Shown here: piece by piece, positions 1 to 5,850 of the stretch
How positions within the stretch are numbered: the stretch's first letter is position 1
Layout of the letters: every line of letters begins with the position of its first letter
Assembly: GCA_045640565.1 (NCBI GenBank)
Contig: JAZUFG010000116.1
Location: 1-13,091, forward strand
DNA: 13,091 nucleotides
Direction: 5' to 3'
DNA from: RGIG3159 sp045640565
GTDB taxonomy: Bacteria; Bacillota; Clostridia; Oscillospirales; Oscillospiraceae
Program-made: the position numbers and the translations under genes
The notes under the pieces: model-generated
What the model was told of the DNA's origin: nothing
The model's database searches: none
What the model saw: only the letters and a program-made list of their open reading frames with translations

Positions 1-127
1 CCTTTACCAGATCGATTCCATTGACAGCCGTATTGAGATCTACCGGGAAAGCTATGAGCAGCTGAAGCCCGGAGAATTCTCCCAGAGGATCTTTGCTCTG
101 GACAGAAAAATACTGAAGCACGAGTAA
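1..127 (+). CDS. 3' end of an unrecognised protein-coding gene (partial)
   Basis: An open frame starting at base 2 runs without a stop to TAA at 125-127 and encodes the last 41 residues of a protein that begins outside the window. The tail is charged and apparently helical (it contains YRESYEQLKPGEF and ends RKILKHE), with no membrane segment and no motif I recognise. The only support for its being real is the clean open frame and its amino-acid character. A heptamer repeat tract starts six bases after the stop, the same kind of tract found in the gene-free stretch near 3260-3504. No function is proposed. Confidence 0.55.
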   Translation, partial: LYQIDSIDSRIEIYRESYEQLKPGEFSQRIFALDRKILKHE

Positions 128-133
128 CAGATA

Positions 134-196
134 AGCTGCAAGCTGCAAGCTACAAGCTGCAAGCTACAAGGCGCTAGGAGTTAGGAATTAGGAGCA
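134..196. repeat. Heptamer tandem repeat tract (9 units of 7 bp)
   Basis: Nine consecutive 7-bp units fit one uninterrupted register: AGCTGCA, AGCTGCA, AGCTACA, AGCTGCA, AGCTACA, AGGCGCT, AGGAGTT, AGGAATT, AGGAGCA. Every unit begins with AG. The same unit types recur at 3260-3315 and 3442-3504. The tract resembles in form the short tandemly repeated heptamers described in cyanobacteria; no function is visible here. Confidence 0.85.
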
Positions 197-357
197 ATTT
201 TCCCCAAAAAAAGGCCCGAAAAAGGCGAAAAGGGTTACGGGAAGACACAAAGGTTACCGGAGAGAAACCTGTCCCCTCTGTCTTCTTTATAAATGCTCTT
301 TGAGAAAGTTTGAAACCAATGAAAAACAATTGCTATATATCTCTGTTGAAAAATGAC

Positions 358-387
358 TTGACGATTATCACGGCAGCGTGATATAAT
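358..387 (+). promoter_or_regulatory. Promoter with embedded inverted-repeat operator for the DUF4160/DUF2442 pair
   Basis: The -35 is TTGACG (358-363) and the -10 is TATAAT (382-387), with an 18-bp spacer. A TG one base before the -10 gives an extended -10. A perfect 7-bp inverted repeat, TATCACG-GCAG-CGTGATA (366-383), fills the spacer and overlaps the -10. A protein bound there would block polymerase, so I read it as an operator. The DUF2442 protein downstream has a C-terminal DNA-binding-like domain and is the obvious candidate ligand; that link is inference. Confidence 0.7.
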
Positions 388-407
388 TTCTATGAGGTGA
401 TAAATAT

Positions 408-667
408 ATGCCGGAAATTTCCAGATTCTACGGAATTGTTGTAAAAATCTATTTAATTTAATCGGAAAAGAACACAATCCTCCTCATGTCCACTTTATTT
501 ATGGGGAACGAATGGCGTCCTATGATATCCAAACTTTGCAAATGATGGAGGGAGATTTACCTCCGAAAGCCTCCGCGCTTTGTTTGGAATGGCTGACAAT
601 TCACAAAGACGAGCTTCTTGAAATGTGGGATACTCAAATATTCCGCAAGCTTCCTCCGCTGGAGTAA
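408..667 (+). pseudogene. DUF4160 family protein, frameshifted
   Basis: The first 17 codons from ATG 408 read MPEISRFYGIVVKIYLI, the typical DUF4160 opening, and then hit TAA at 459-461. The rest of the family sequence continues in another frame from about 461 to TAA 665-667: KEHNPPHVHFIYGE, then a DIQTLQMMEGDLPPKA stretch, ending KLPPLE. The break lies at a perfect tandem duplication of TTTAA (452-456 and 457-461); removing one copy rejoins the frames as KIYLIGKEHNPPHVH. A good ribosome site (GAGGTGAT, 394-401) precedes the ATG. DUF4160 genes commonly sit beside DUF2442 genes, as here, and the pair is often suspected to be toxin-antitoxin-like, with no proven role that I know. The frameshift could be a true mutation or an assembly error; the exact 5-bp duplication favours a slippage-type mutation. 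Confidence 0.85.
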
Positions 668-677
668 GGAGACTGTT

Positions 678-1109
678 ATGTTTCATAAAATCAAGACTGT
701 CGCTGCACTGCCGAATTATGTCCTTTTGGCGCATTTTGCAGATGGAAGCGAGAAAGAATATGACATGAAACCCCTTATGCGAGAGCATGAGATCTTTCGG
801 ATATTCAAGACGGTGCCCGGCCTATTTGAGCAGGTTCGTGCCGATGTAGGCGGATACGGTATTGTATGGAATGAGGATATTGACTTGGATGCCGAAGAAA
901 TCTGGGTAAACGGCAGGGAGACACGGACTCCCTTCTTTGGCCTGATTTCTCTGGCTGATGCGACTGTCCTATGGAATCTCAATGAAAGCACCCTTCGAAA
1001 GGCCATTTCTTACGGAAAACTGAAAACAGGCACGGATGTATTTAACTTTGGGAGCCAATGGGTTGTCACGGCTTCTGCTATGGAGCGAGAATACGGTGCT
1101 GTAAAGTGA
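678..1109 (+). CDS. DUF2442 domain protein with C-terminal helix-turn-helix-like domain
   Basis: This 143-residue protein starts at ATG 678, chosen because TAAGGAG (665-671) lies just upstream; that site overlaps the stop of the preceding DUF4160 gene, so the two are translationally close. Residues 1-80 resemble DUF2442 (a strand-rich domain with LLAHFADGSEKEYDMKPL and later GGYGIVWNEDIDLDAEEIW). Residues 87-140 (LISLADATVLWNLNESTLRKAI, then FGSQWVV, then MEREYG) resemble the small helix-turn-helix domain often fused to such proteins in Clostridia. Likely role: the DNA-binding, possibly antitoxin-like partner of the DUF4160 protein, controlling the promoter at 358-387. This is inferred from architecture and context. 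With its partner frameshifted, this gene may be an orphan. An alternative upstream ATG at 618 has no good ribosome site and would overlap the DUF4160 gene. Confidence 0.85.
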   Translation: MFHKIKTVAALPNYVLLAHFADGSEKEYDMKPLMREHEIFRIFKTVPGLFEQVRADVGGYGIVWNEDIDLDAEEIWVNGRETRTPFFGLISLADATVLWNLNESTLRKAISYGKLKTGTDVFNFGSQWVVTASAMEREYGAVK

Positions 1110-1221
1110 ACCGTGGGAAGACACAGAAGACACAGGGCGATAAGGTATAATAAATTGGATCGCCTTGATTTTTCAGGGTGATTTTTTTGAAAAGAGAACT
1201 ATCGGCTTCTTTTCGAGCAAA

Positions 1222-1257
1222 ACGGGGAACGCAAATGCGTCCCCCGTGATTTTTTTG
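1222..1257. terminator. Bidirectional hairpin terminator
   Basis: A 12-bp stem with one mismatch (1222-1233 with 1236-1247; ACGGGGAACGCA against TGCGTCCCCCGT) is followed on the plus strand by GA and seven T, and on the minus strand by TTTT. It lies between the convergent DUF2442 gene and the minus-strand membrane-protein gene and can end both transcripts. The unpaired loop would open a little beyond the two central bases. Confidence 0.8.
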
Positions 1258-1263
1258 CGGTTA

Positions 1264-1824
1264 TTATTTGTCGGCCAGTCCGGCTTCTTTATGGTCCTTG
1301 TAGCGGATGATATAGGAAACAGACAACGTTGCCCAATATATAAACGTAGCAAATGCGTTGAAGAGAGAGAATATACTAAACGACCCCGGCTGTACGAGTG
1401 AAAGGGAATAGATTGCGTAAACCAGACTGCATACCGCAACGATAGCGATGATTGCAAGATTCTGTTTGAATTTGTTCAGTCTGCCGGACATAAAGGCAAT
1501 CAACACAACTTCAAGTAGGATGACCGCTGTAATATATTTAGGATCGTCAAACGGAGTCAAGACGATGGCTGCCGCACAAAGCGCAGCATAGATCACAAAA
1601 ATGTTTCTGAGAAGGTTGCCATGGGGCTTTTTATATCCGGTGAACGCATAAAAGAAAACGCTGATCATGGAAAGTTTTCCGACAACAGACATGGCTACAA
1701 AGGCGGCGCCCATGTTATCAGCACGTATAATTTGAATCATCTCAATAACAAAATTTGTGATTACCAAAACCAGACAGATAGCCAACGCGACGACCGCACC
1801 GGTGCTGAGTTTTTTCTTTTCCAT
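1264..1824 (-). CDS. Predicted six-helix integral membrane protein, unknown function
   Basis: This 186-residue protein starts at ATG 1822-1824 behind a strong ribosome site (AGGAGGA, minus strand, about 1831-1837). It has six likely membrane segments at about residues 8-30, 40-63, 70-91, 97-115, 122-143 and 149-174. A short basic N-terminus (MEKKKLSTG) suggests that end is cytoplasmic; the tail ends KDHKEAGLADK. There are no catalytic motifs or transporter signatures that I recognise. The gene is monocistronic, with its own consensus promoter (1866-1894), a possible operator (1843-1859) and a terminator 17 bases past its stop. The gene is certain enough from length, ribosome site, promoter and terminator; the function is not known to me. 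Confidence 0.8.
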   Translation of the reverse strand: MEKKKLSTGAVVALAICLVLVITNFVIEMIQIIRADNMGAAFVAMSVVGKLSMISVFFYAFTGYKKPHGNLLRNIFVIYAALCAAAIVLTPFDDPKYITAVILLEVVLIAFMSGRLNKFKQNLAIIAIVAVCSLVYAIYSLSLVQPGSFSIFSLFNAFATFIYWATLSVSYIIRYKDHKEAGLADK

Positions 1825-1842
1825 ATTTTTTCCTCCTTCATG

Positions 1843-1859
1843 AACGAAAAATATTCGTT
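1843..1859 (-). promoter_or_regulatory. Inverted repeat between promoter and ribosome site (possible operator)
   Basis: AACGAA (1843-1848) and TTCGTT (1854-1859) form a perfect 6-bp inverted repeat with a 5-bp centre. It lies just downstream of the -10 at 1866-1871 and upstream of the ribosome site of the membrane-protein gene, a usual place for a repressor site. It could also form a small AU-rich RNA hairpin. No candidate regulator is identifiable. Confidence 0.4.
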
Positions 1860-1865
1860 AAGGCC

Positions 1866-1894
1866 ATTATAAGTTCATAAAAATAAGATTGCAA
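1866..1894 (-). promoter_or_regulatory. Sigma-A type promoter of the membrane-protein gene
   Basis: On the minus strand TTGCAA (1889-1894) is followed 17 bases later by a perfect TATAAT (1866-1871). It is about 42 bases upstream of the ATG at 1824. Confidence 0.75.
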
Positions 1895-1940
1895 GAGTTA
1901 TTTTGCTGTTTGAGTTTGCCGCCCAATTCTTCGGAGTTAG

Positions 1941-2000
1941 GGCAGAAAATCGGGAGCGTTTTTGCCCCAAAAATGGGCCAAAAAAGACGGAAAGGATTTT
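1941..2000 (+). repeat. Dispersed intergenic repeat (GGCAGAAAATCGGGAG module)
   Basis: GGCAGAAAATCGGGAG at 1941-1956 recurs exactly at 3240-3255, and its core recurs inverted at 12882-12897. The following bases, GCCCCAAAAATGGGCC then AAAAAAG.CGGAAAGG, resemble 198-230, where a matching CCCCAAAAA..GGCCC..AAAA..G pattern follows GGAGCAATTTT. Together they look like degenerate copies of one intergenic element. It lies just past the 3' end of the RhuM gene. Confidence 0.65.
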
Positions 2001-2031
2001 ATAATGTGATTGACAGAGAATTGCTTTACTA

Positions 2032-3054
2032 TTATTGCTTATCTGAACTTTCTGCAACGAGTCTATCGAAATCACTTTCGTAAGAAATATCCTGTAATAC
2101 CCTGTATTTCTCAAATTCGCTTTCTGCAAACGCCTTGGCAATTTCTGCGGTGACTTTGCCGTTATCCTTTAGAATCTCCGTGTCGTTGAATTTTAGAAAA
2201 GCATCAAGTTTTTCCGCCCAATCAGCCATTGTCATAGGAATATGTCGCCTTGCCTGTCTTGTGGCATAATCAAGATACATTTCAACGATTTCATTCATTT
2301 CTGAAAGCTCGTTTTCAGAAAGATAATTCTTAGCGATACTCACATCAGCCCTCACTATTTTGCCGAAGGGGGCATTCTTCCAAGTGGTAAGGCCCATGTT
2401 CTCTTTCTCGTGATTTGCCCTGTTGACTATCACTTCTGCAGCAGTGTTACCATGAACAGCATAATGCATCTTATTCTGTACCGTCGCAAAGAAATCTCTT
2501 GTGGTCTTACTATCGAGCGAATAATCCACAGCTGTGGAATATATATCCGTGATTTTTTGGTAAAAGCGTCTCTCGCTCGCGCGTATCTCCTGGATTTCCG
2601 ATATAAGATGGTCAAAATAGTCTTCGTCAAATATCTGCCCATTGATCAGCCTGTTCTTATCCAGTACATATCCCTGCTTTGTGAATGTGTCAAGGACTTT
2701 TGTCGCCCATTGCCTAAATTGGGTAGCCCGTTCGGAGTTAATTCTATATCCAATAGCTATAATGGCAGCCAAAGAATAAAACTTATATTGATATGTTTTT
2801 CCATTATCAGCAACTTGTGCAAAATTTGCACAAGTTAAATCCTCCTGTAATTCTCCATCGGAAAAAATGTTTCTAAGATGTTTTGTGACAACAGATCTAT
2901 CAACATCAAAGAGCTTCGCTATCGCCTTTTGTGTTAGCCATACATCATGATTTTGAACACGAACCTCAATCCCGTCTTCACCTGCATCGCGAGTAAACAC
3001 AAGAAAATCAACTGTGCTGTTTCTTATCTGTATTTCATTCTTTTTGTTTGTCAT
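2032..3054 (-). CDS. RhuM family protein (virulence RhuM family)
   Basis: This 340-residue soluble protein starts at ATG 3052-3054, behind a moderate ribosome site (AGAGGGA). It is recognised as RhuM family from the linked blocks VWLTQKAIAKLFDVDRS (about residues 38-54, helix-turn-helix-like), VVTKHLRNIFSDGEL, then YKFYSLAAIIAIGYRINS (90-107) and ATQFRQWATKVL (110-121), and the later TTRDFFATVQNKMHYAVHG and TMADWAEKLDAFLKFN. The length matches the family, so it looks complete. RhuM was named from a Salmonella pathogenicity-island gene. Its biochemical role is not established, and homologues are scattered on islands in many gut bacteria, which fits lateral transfer. It is AT-rich next to the ATPase operon and bounded by copies of a dispersed repeat. 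I saw no clear sigma-A promoter upstream and no clear terminator of its own. Confidence 0.9.
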   Translation of the reverse strand: MTNKKNEIQIRNSTVDFLVFTRDAGEDGIEVRVQNHDVWLTQKAIAKLFDVDRSVVTKHLRNIFSDGELQEDLTCANFAQVADNGKTYQYKFYSLAAIIAIGYRINSERATQFRQWATKVLDTFTKQGYVLDKNRLINGQIFDEDYFDHLISEIQEIRASERRFYQKITDIYSTAVDYSLDSKTTRDFFATVQNKMHYAVHGNTAAEVIVNRANHEKENMGLTTWKNAPFGKIVRADVSIAKNYLSENELSEMNEIVEMYLDYATRQARRHIPMTMADWAEKLDAFLKFNDTEILKDNGKVTAEIAKAFAESEFEKYRVLQDISYESDFDRLVAESSDKQ

Positions 3055-3259
3055 TTTTTATTCCCTCTTGACATCAATACTACACATTCCACATAGCCTA
3101 CATGACTATACTACCCTATTATGCATTTAATTGCAATATATCAAAACTGTGAGCTGTCAACCCCCTCCGCCTCGCTAAGGCTCGGCACCTCCCCCTTCCG
3201 TGAAGCGGAGCTTCACTTCCAGGGTGAGGCTTTCGCTGGGGCAGAAAATCGGGAGTTAG
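3055..3259. other. Gene-free stretch: AT-rich RhuM leader, then GC-rich hairpin repeat
   Basis: Bases 3055-3155 are AT-rich and must hold the RhuM leader, but no convincing promoter pair is present. From about 3160 base composition changes abruptly to GC-rich, with a perfect 7-bp hairpin GTGAAGC-GGA-GCTTCAC (3200-3216) inside a stretch of the type dispersed through many gut Firmicute genomes. GGCAGAAAATCGGGAG follows at 3240-3255. No coding frame here looks real. Confidence 0.6.
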
Positions 3260-3315
3260 AGCGACTAGGTGCAAGCTGCAAGCTGCAAGCTGCAAGGCGC
3301 TAGGCGCTAGGTAGC
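3260..3315. repeat. Heptamer tandem repeat tract (8 units)
   Basis: Eight consecutive units fit one 7-bp register, each starting AG: AGCGACT, AGGTGCA, AGCTGCA three times, AGGCGCT twice, AGGTAGC. They use the same unit types as the tract at 134-196, including AGCTGCA running directly into AGGCGCT. Confidence 0.8.
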
Positions 3316-3436
3316 GAAGCGGCCGAGCGGTAGTGAATTGCCTGCCGGTGGCAGGCATGAGCCGCGAGGGACCGAGCCCGCAGGCGAGACCTGTCAGAAC
3401 GCGAGGGTGACCGAGCCGCAGCGAGAATTAGGAGTT
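3316..3436. repeat. GC-rich repeat block with direct repeats and a hairpin
   Basis: Two 25-bp near-copies lie 37 bp apart, 3364-3388 and 3401-3425. Both start GCGAGGG, contain ACCGAGCC and end GCGAG. A perfect 8-bp hairpin, TGCCTGCC-GGT-GGCAGGCA (3339-3357), precedes them. The block lies between two heptamer tracts, and AGGAGTT reappears at 3430-3436. It reads as a dispersed intergenic element, not a gene. Confidence 0.65.
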
Positions 3437-3441
3437 AGGAG

Positions 3442-3504
3442 AGCTGCAAGCTGCAAGCTGCAAGCTACAAGCTGCAAGCTGCAAGCAGCAAGGTGCAAGC
3501 GGCA
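3442..3504. repeat. Heptamer tandem repeat tract (9 units)
   Basis: Nine 7-bp units fit one register: AGCTGCA three times, AGCTACA, AGCTGCA twice, then the degenerate AGCAGCA, AGGTGCA and AGCGGCA. It is exactly as long (63 bp) as the tract at 134-196. It ends 15 bp before the terminator that closes the ATPase operon. Confidence 0.85.
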
Positions 3505-3515
3505 AGGTTTAAGGC

Positions 3516-3549
3516 AAAACGGGGGATGCGAAAGCATCCCCCGTTTTTT
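3516..3549. terminator. Bidirectional terminator ending the V-ATPase operon
   Basis: A perfect 11-bp stem, ACGGGGGATGC (3519-3529) with GCATCCCCCGT (3534-3544), closes a GAAA loop. It has a T run on both sides (six T on the plus strand, four on the minus strand). It lies 36 bases beyond the atpK stop and is the only strong terminator downstream of the operon. Confidence 0.9.
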
Positions 3550-3579
3550 ACTTGTCAGCAAGTCAGGCTTTCCCTGCAA

Positions 3580-4005
3580 TTACTGCAGGAGCAGGAGGGA
3601 GAATACCAGGGTAAAGAGGGCAACCGTTTCTATAATACCGATGACAATAAAATAGTTTGCGGTACCCTTTCCGGTCTCGCCCAGGGCATCTGCTGAAGCA
3701 GCAGCGACCTTGCCCTGCATAATAGCGGACATGCCGATGGCCAAACCGCCGAGAATGCCGATGACCATCTTCAGGAGAGGGTCGCAGCCCGCATTGCGGA
3801 TAAAATTCATCAGAAGGAAACCGTAAATCGTCTGGGTCAGGGGCGCGCCGGAAAAGGCCACCATGATAAAGGGGGCAGGCTTGCCGGAAGCAAAGCATTT
3901 CTTCCAGGCGCCGACGGAGGACTGGGCTGCAAAGCCGGCACCCAAAGCAGATCCGGCTGCAGAAAGGCCCAAGGCGCACGCCATACCAATTTCACCAATG
4001 TTCAT
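3580..4005 (-). CDS. atpK: V-type ATPase subunit K (membrane rotor proteolipid)
   Basis: This 141-residue, very hydrophobic proteolipid has four membrane helices (about residues 6-28, 44-69, 77-96 and 117-140), that is, two helical hairpins as in the 16-kDa V-type ring subunit. Its ring turns in the membrane and carries the transported ion. The ion-binding carboxylate is E126 (GIIETVALF). T57, Q58 and Y61 (LTQTIYGF) and Q97 (MQGKVAAAS) match the residues that bind Na+ in Enterococcus hirae NtpK (T64, Q65, Y68, Q110, with E139). I infer Na+ coupling; biochemistry would be needed to exclude H+. The start has AGGAG at 4013-4017. It is the last gene of the operon, 30 bases after atpI and before the terminator at 3516-3549. 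Confidence 0.95.
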   Translation of the reverse strand: MNIGEIGMACALGLSAAGSALGAGFAAQSSVGAWKKCFASGKPAPFIMVAFSGAPLTQTIYGFLLMNFIRNAGCDPLLKMVIGILGGLAIGMSAIMQGKVAAASADALGETGKGTANYFIVIGIIETVALFTLVFSLLLLQ

Positions 4006-4035
4006 AACTTTTCTCCTAACATAAATATTTGATAA

Positions 4036-5850
4036 TTATATTTTTTTCTTTCGGAAAGGGTCGTATGCCGTGCCGGACCACTCCATGCCGAGCTGCCCGG
4101 AAAACTCCAGGAGGTTCAGCCGGATACCGTGAACAGCAACGGAAAGAACGCCCATCACGATATTGAGAGCATGGCCGATCAGCGCGATGACAACACCGAC
4201 AACAACAGCAGGCCCGGAGAATCCGGACGCCATATTATTAAAGCTTTGGGCAATTGCCAGGGAGGCCATACCAACGGCAAAAAGACGGATATAGCTCATG
4301 ACATTGCCGAAGGCGCTGATGGTATTCAGGAAAACCGTAAAGGCATCCCCAAGGCCGGCCTTCAGGCCCTGGCCGAAGGATCTTTCCGGAGACATGCCGC
4401 CGAAGAGAACCACCAGAAGGAAGCCGATCCCCACCACAAGGGCCACGGGAAGAAGCTGCACCTTTTCGCCTATGACCAGATAAAGGACCAGGAAATAAAG
4501 GGCATCAATGGCGGCCAGCCAGCCCAGGTCCGCAAAGAGGCTCCAGTCCTTTTGCGGCAGCTTTTTCCGAATATTCATAACGCAGGCCAGTGAAAGCTGG
4601 ACCGTGCCGATGATGAAGCAGAACTTCATGATGGCATTCTGCTGCGTGCCGGTGGATACGCCGAAATATTCGGGATAATTGGCAAATTTCGGAATCACGA
4701 GGGCCTTCAGGAAGGGAATCTTCATGGCTCCCTCAAAGCCGAACCAAGTCCCCGTCAGGCTTCCCCATATAACCGTTGCCGCGGAGAGAACATAGAGAAG
4801 GGTTATGGCATCGTTTGCTTTCTTCCGCCGGAAATGAATGACCGCCGTTCCTATCAGGAAAAGGAGGCCGTAACCCGCATCCCCGATAATCATGGCAAAG
4901 AAAAGGGTGAAAAAGCAAAGGAACCAGAAGGAAATATCATACTCTCTGTAGCCCGGAACCGTGCCGAGGATATCAAAAACGGGAATCAGGAGGCGGGTCA
5001 GCCTGTTATAGCGGACCTTTGTGGGAACGAGCTCGTCCCCTTCCTCCACATCGTCTATCCGATAGGCCCAGGACTTCTCCCGGGCGCAGGCAATAAAGCG
5101 CTCCATATCTGCCTCCGGGATATAACCGGTGAGCCAGATAAGCCCGGAGTCCTTCTCCGCAGAATTGGAAACAGAAGAATAGCTGAGGGAATCCTCCGCA
5201 CGCAAAATCTGATCTCGGAAGGATGGAAGATATTGGGCAGCTTCCGCAAAAAGGGCGTCACAGCGGCTGAGCTTTTCCCCGCAATCCCGCAGGGTCTCTT
5301 CCAAATCCGAAAGGCTCTTTTCCGGAAGCGGAAACTCAATGGCGGGGCTGTCGGCAGGCAGGGGCCCCAGGGAAGCAAAGGTTTCCGATTTTTCCACGGA
5401 GGCAAGCTTGATGAGCCTGAGAGAAGGATCCGATTTCAATAGCTTGAAGTCCTTCTTCCCGCATCTGTAAAAATGCAGATCATAGCCCAAGGCTCTCAAC
5501 TCCCGGACCTGCTCCGGGGAAAAGTCCCCCCAGGCCCGGAGCTTTTCAGCCTCCATTTTGGAGGCCGACTGCAGGGAAAGCAGGGCTTTCTTCTCCTCCA
5601 TGGCAGCATCCACCCGGGAGAAGAGCTCCTCAAAGGCAGGATCCTGCAGGAGCTCCTCCTTGGGGGAGCTTTGGTATTCCAGCAAATAGGATTGGATTTT
5701 CGTGAGTTTCAGAAGCCGTTCCGAAAGTACCCCATCCCCTGCCCTTTTCTCAGCGATATGGAGAAGCTCCAGTTCCCGGAGTTCATCCAGAAGCGCATTC
5801 TTTTCCGATTCCAGGGCAATGACAGAAACCAATTTCATTTTTTCTATCAT
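4036..5850 (-). CDS. atpI: V-type ATPase subunit I (a-like stator subunit)
   Basis: This 604-residue protein has a charged cytoplasmic N-terminal half (about 1-295, with coiled-coil arms) that joins the peripheral stalk, and a membrane half with about seven or eight helices that forms the ion half-channels beside the K ring. Family landmarks are YREYDISFWF (301-310), FAMIIGDAGYG (318-328), NTISAFGNVMSYIRLFAVG and HGIRLNLLEF. Arginines R522 (SYIRLF) and R577 (HGIRLN) are 55 residues apart, matching the conserved pair in E. hirae NtpI (R573 and R629) thought to interact with the proteolipid glutamate. The length is a little short for the family but complete. ATG 5850 overlaps the atpD stop by four bases (ATGA), with GGAGGAG upstream, so translation is probably coupled. 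Confidence 0.96.
   Translation of the reverse strand: MIEKMKLVSVIALESEKNALLDELRELELLHIAEKRAGDGVLSERLLKLTKIQSYLLEYQSSPKEELLQDPAFEELFSRVDAAMEEKKALLSLQSASKMEAEKLRAWGDFSPEQVRELRALGYDLHFYRCGKKDFKLLKSDPSLRLIKLASVEKSETFASLGPLPADSPAIEFPLPEKSLSDLEETLRDCGEKLSRCDALFAEAAQYLPSFRDQILRAEDSLSYSSVSNSAEKDSGLIWLTGYIPEADMERFIACAREKSWAYRIDDVEEGDELVPTKVRYNRLTRLLIPVFDILGTVPGYREYDISFWFLCFFTLFFAMIIGDAGYGLLFLIGTAVIHFRRKKANDAITLLYVLSAATVIWGSLTGTWFGFEGAMKIPFLKALVIPKFANYPEYFGVSTGTQQNAIMKFCFIIGTVQLSLACVMNIRKKLPQKDWSLFADLGWLAAIDALYFLVLYLVIGEKVQLLPVALVVGIGFLLVVLFGGMSPERSFGQGLKAGLGDAFTVFLNTISAFGNVMSYIRLFAVGMASLAIAQSFNNMASGFSGPAVVVGVVIALIGHALNIVMGVLSVAVHGIRLNLLEFSGQLGMEWSGTAYDPFRKKKI

Noticed and set aside
134..196. Possible CRISPR-like array
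   Set aside because: The units are 7 bp with no spacers, and no cas genes are present.
235..477. Minus-strand 80-codon frame opposite the DUF4160 gene
   Set aside because: It overlaps the promoter and start of the recognised DUF4160 gene and has no family resemblance.
1136..1170. Hairpin GGCGAT...ATCGCC followed by T-rich sequence after the DUF2442 gene
   Set aside because: The loop is 17 bases long and the stem short; the terminator at 1222-1257 is much better.
3061..3155. Promoter for the RhuM gene (CATAAT with TTTTGA 17 bp upstream; TTGACA near 3155)
   Set aside because: The -35 of the first is very poor, and the TTGACA has no -10 at a usable distance. I could not support one.
3121..3696. 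Several open frames across the repeat-rich gene-free stretch, some with repeated peptides such as CKLQA
   Set aside because: The peptides are only translations of the heptamer DNA repeats; there is no ribosome site and the frames run through hairpins and a terminator.
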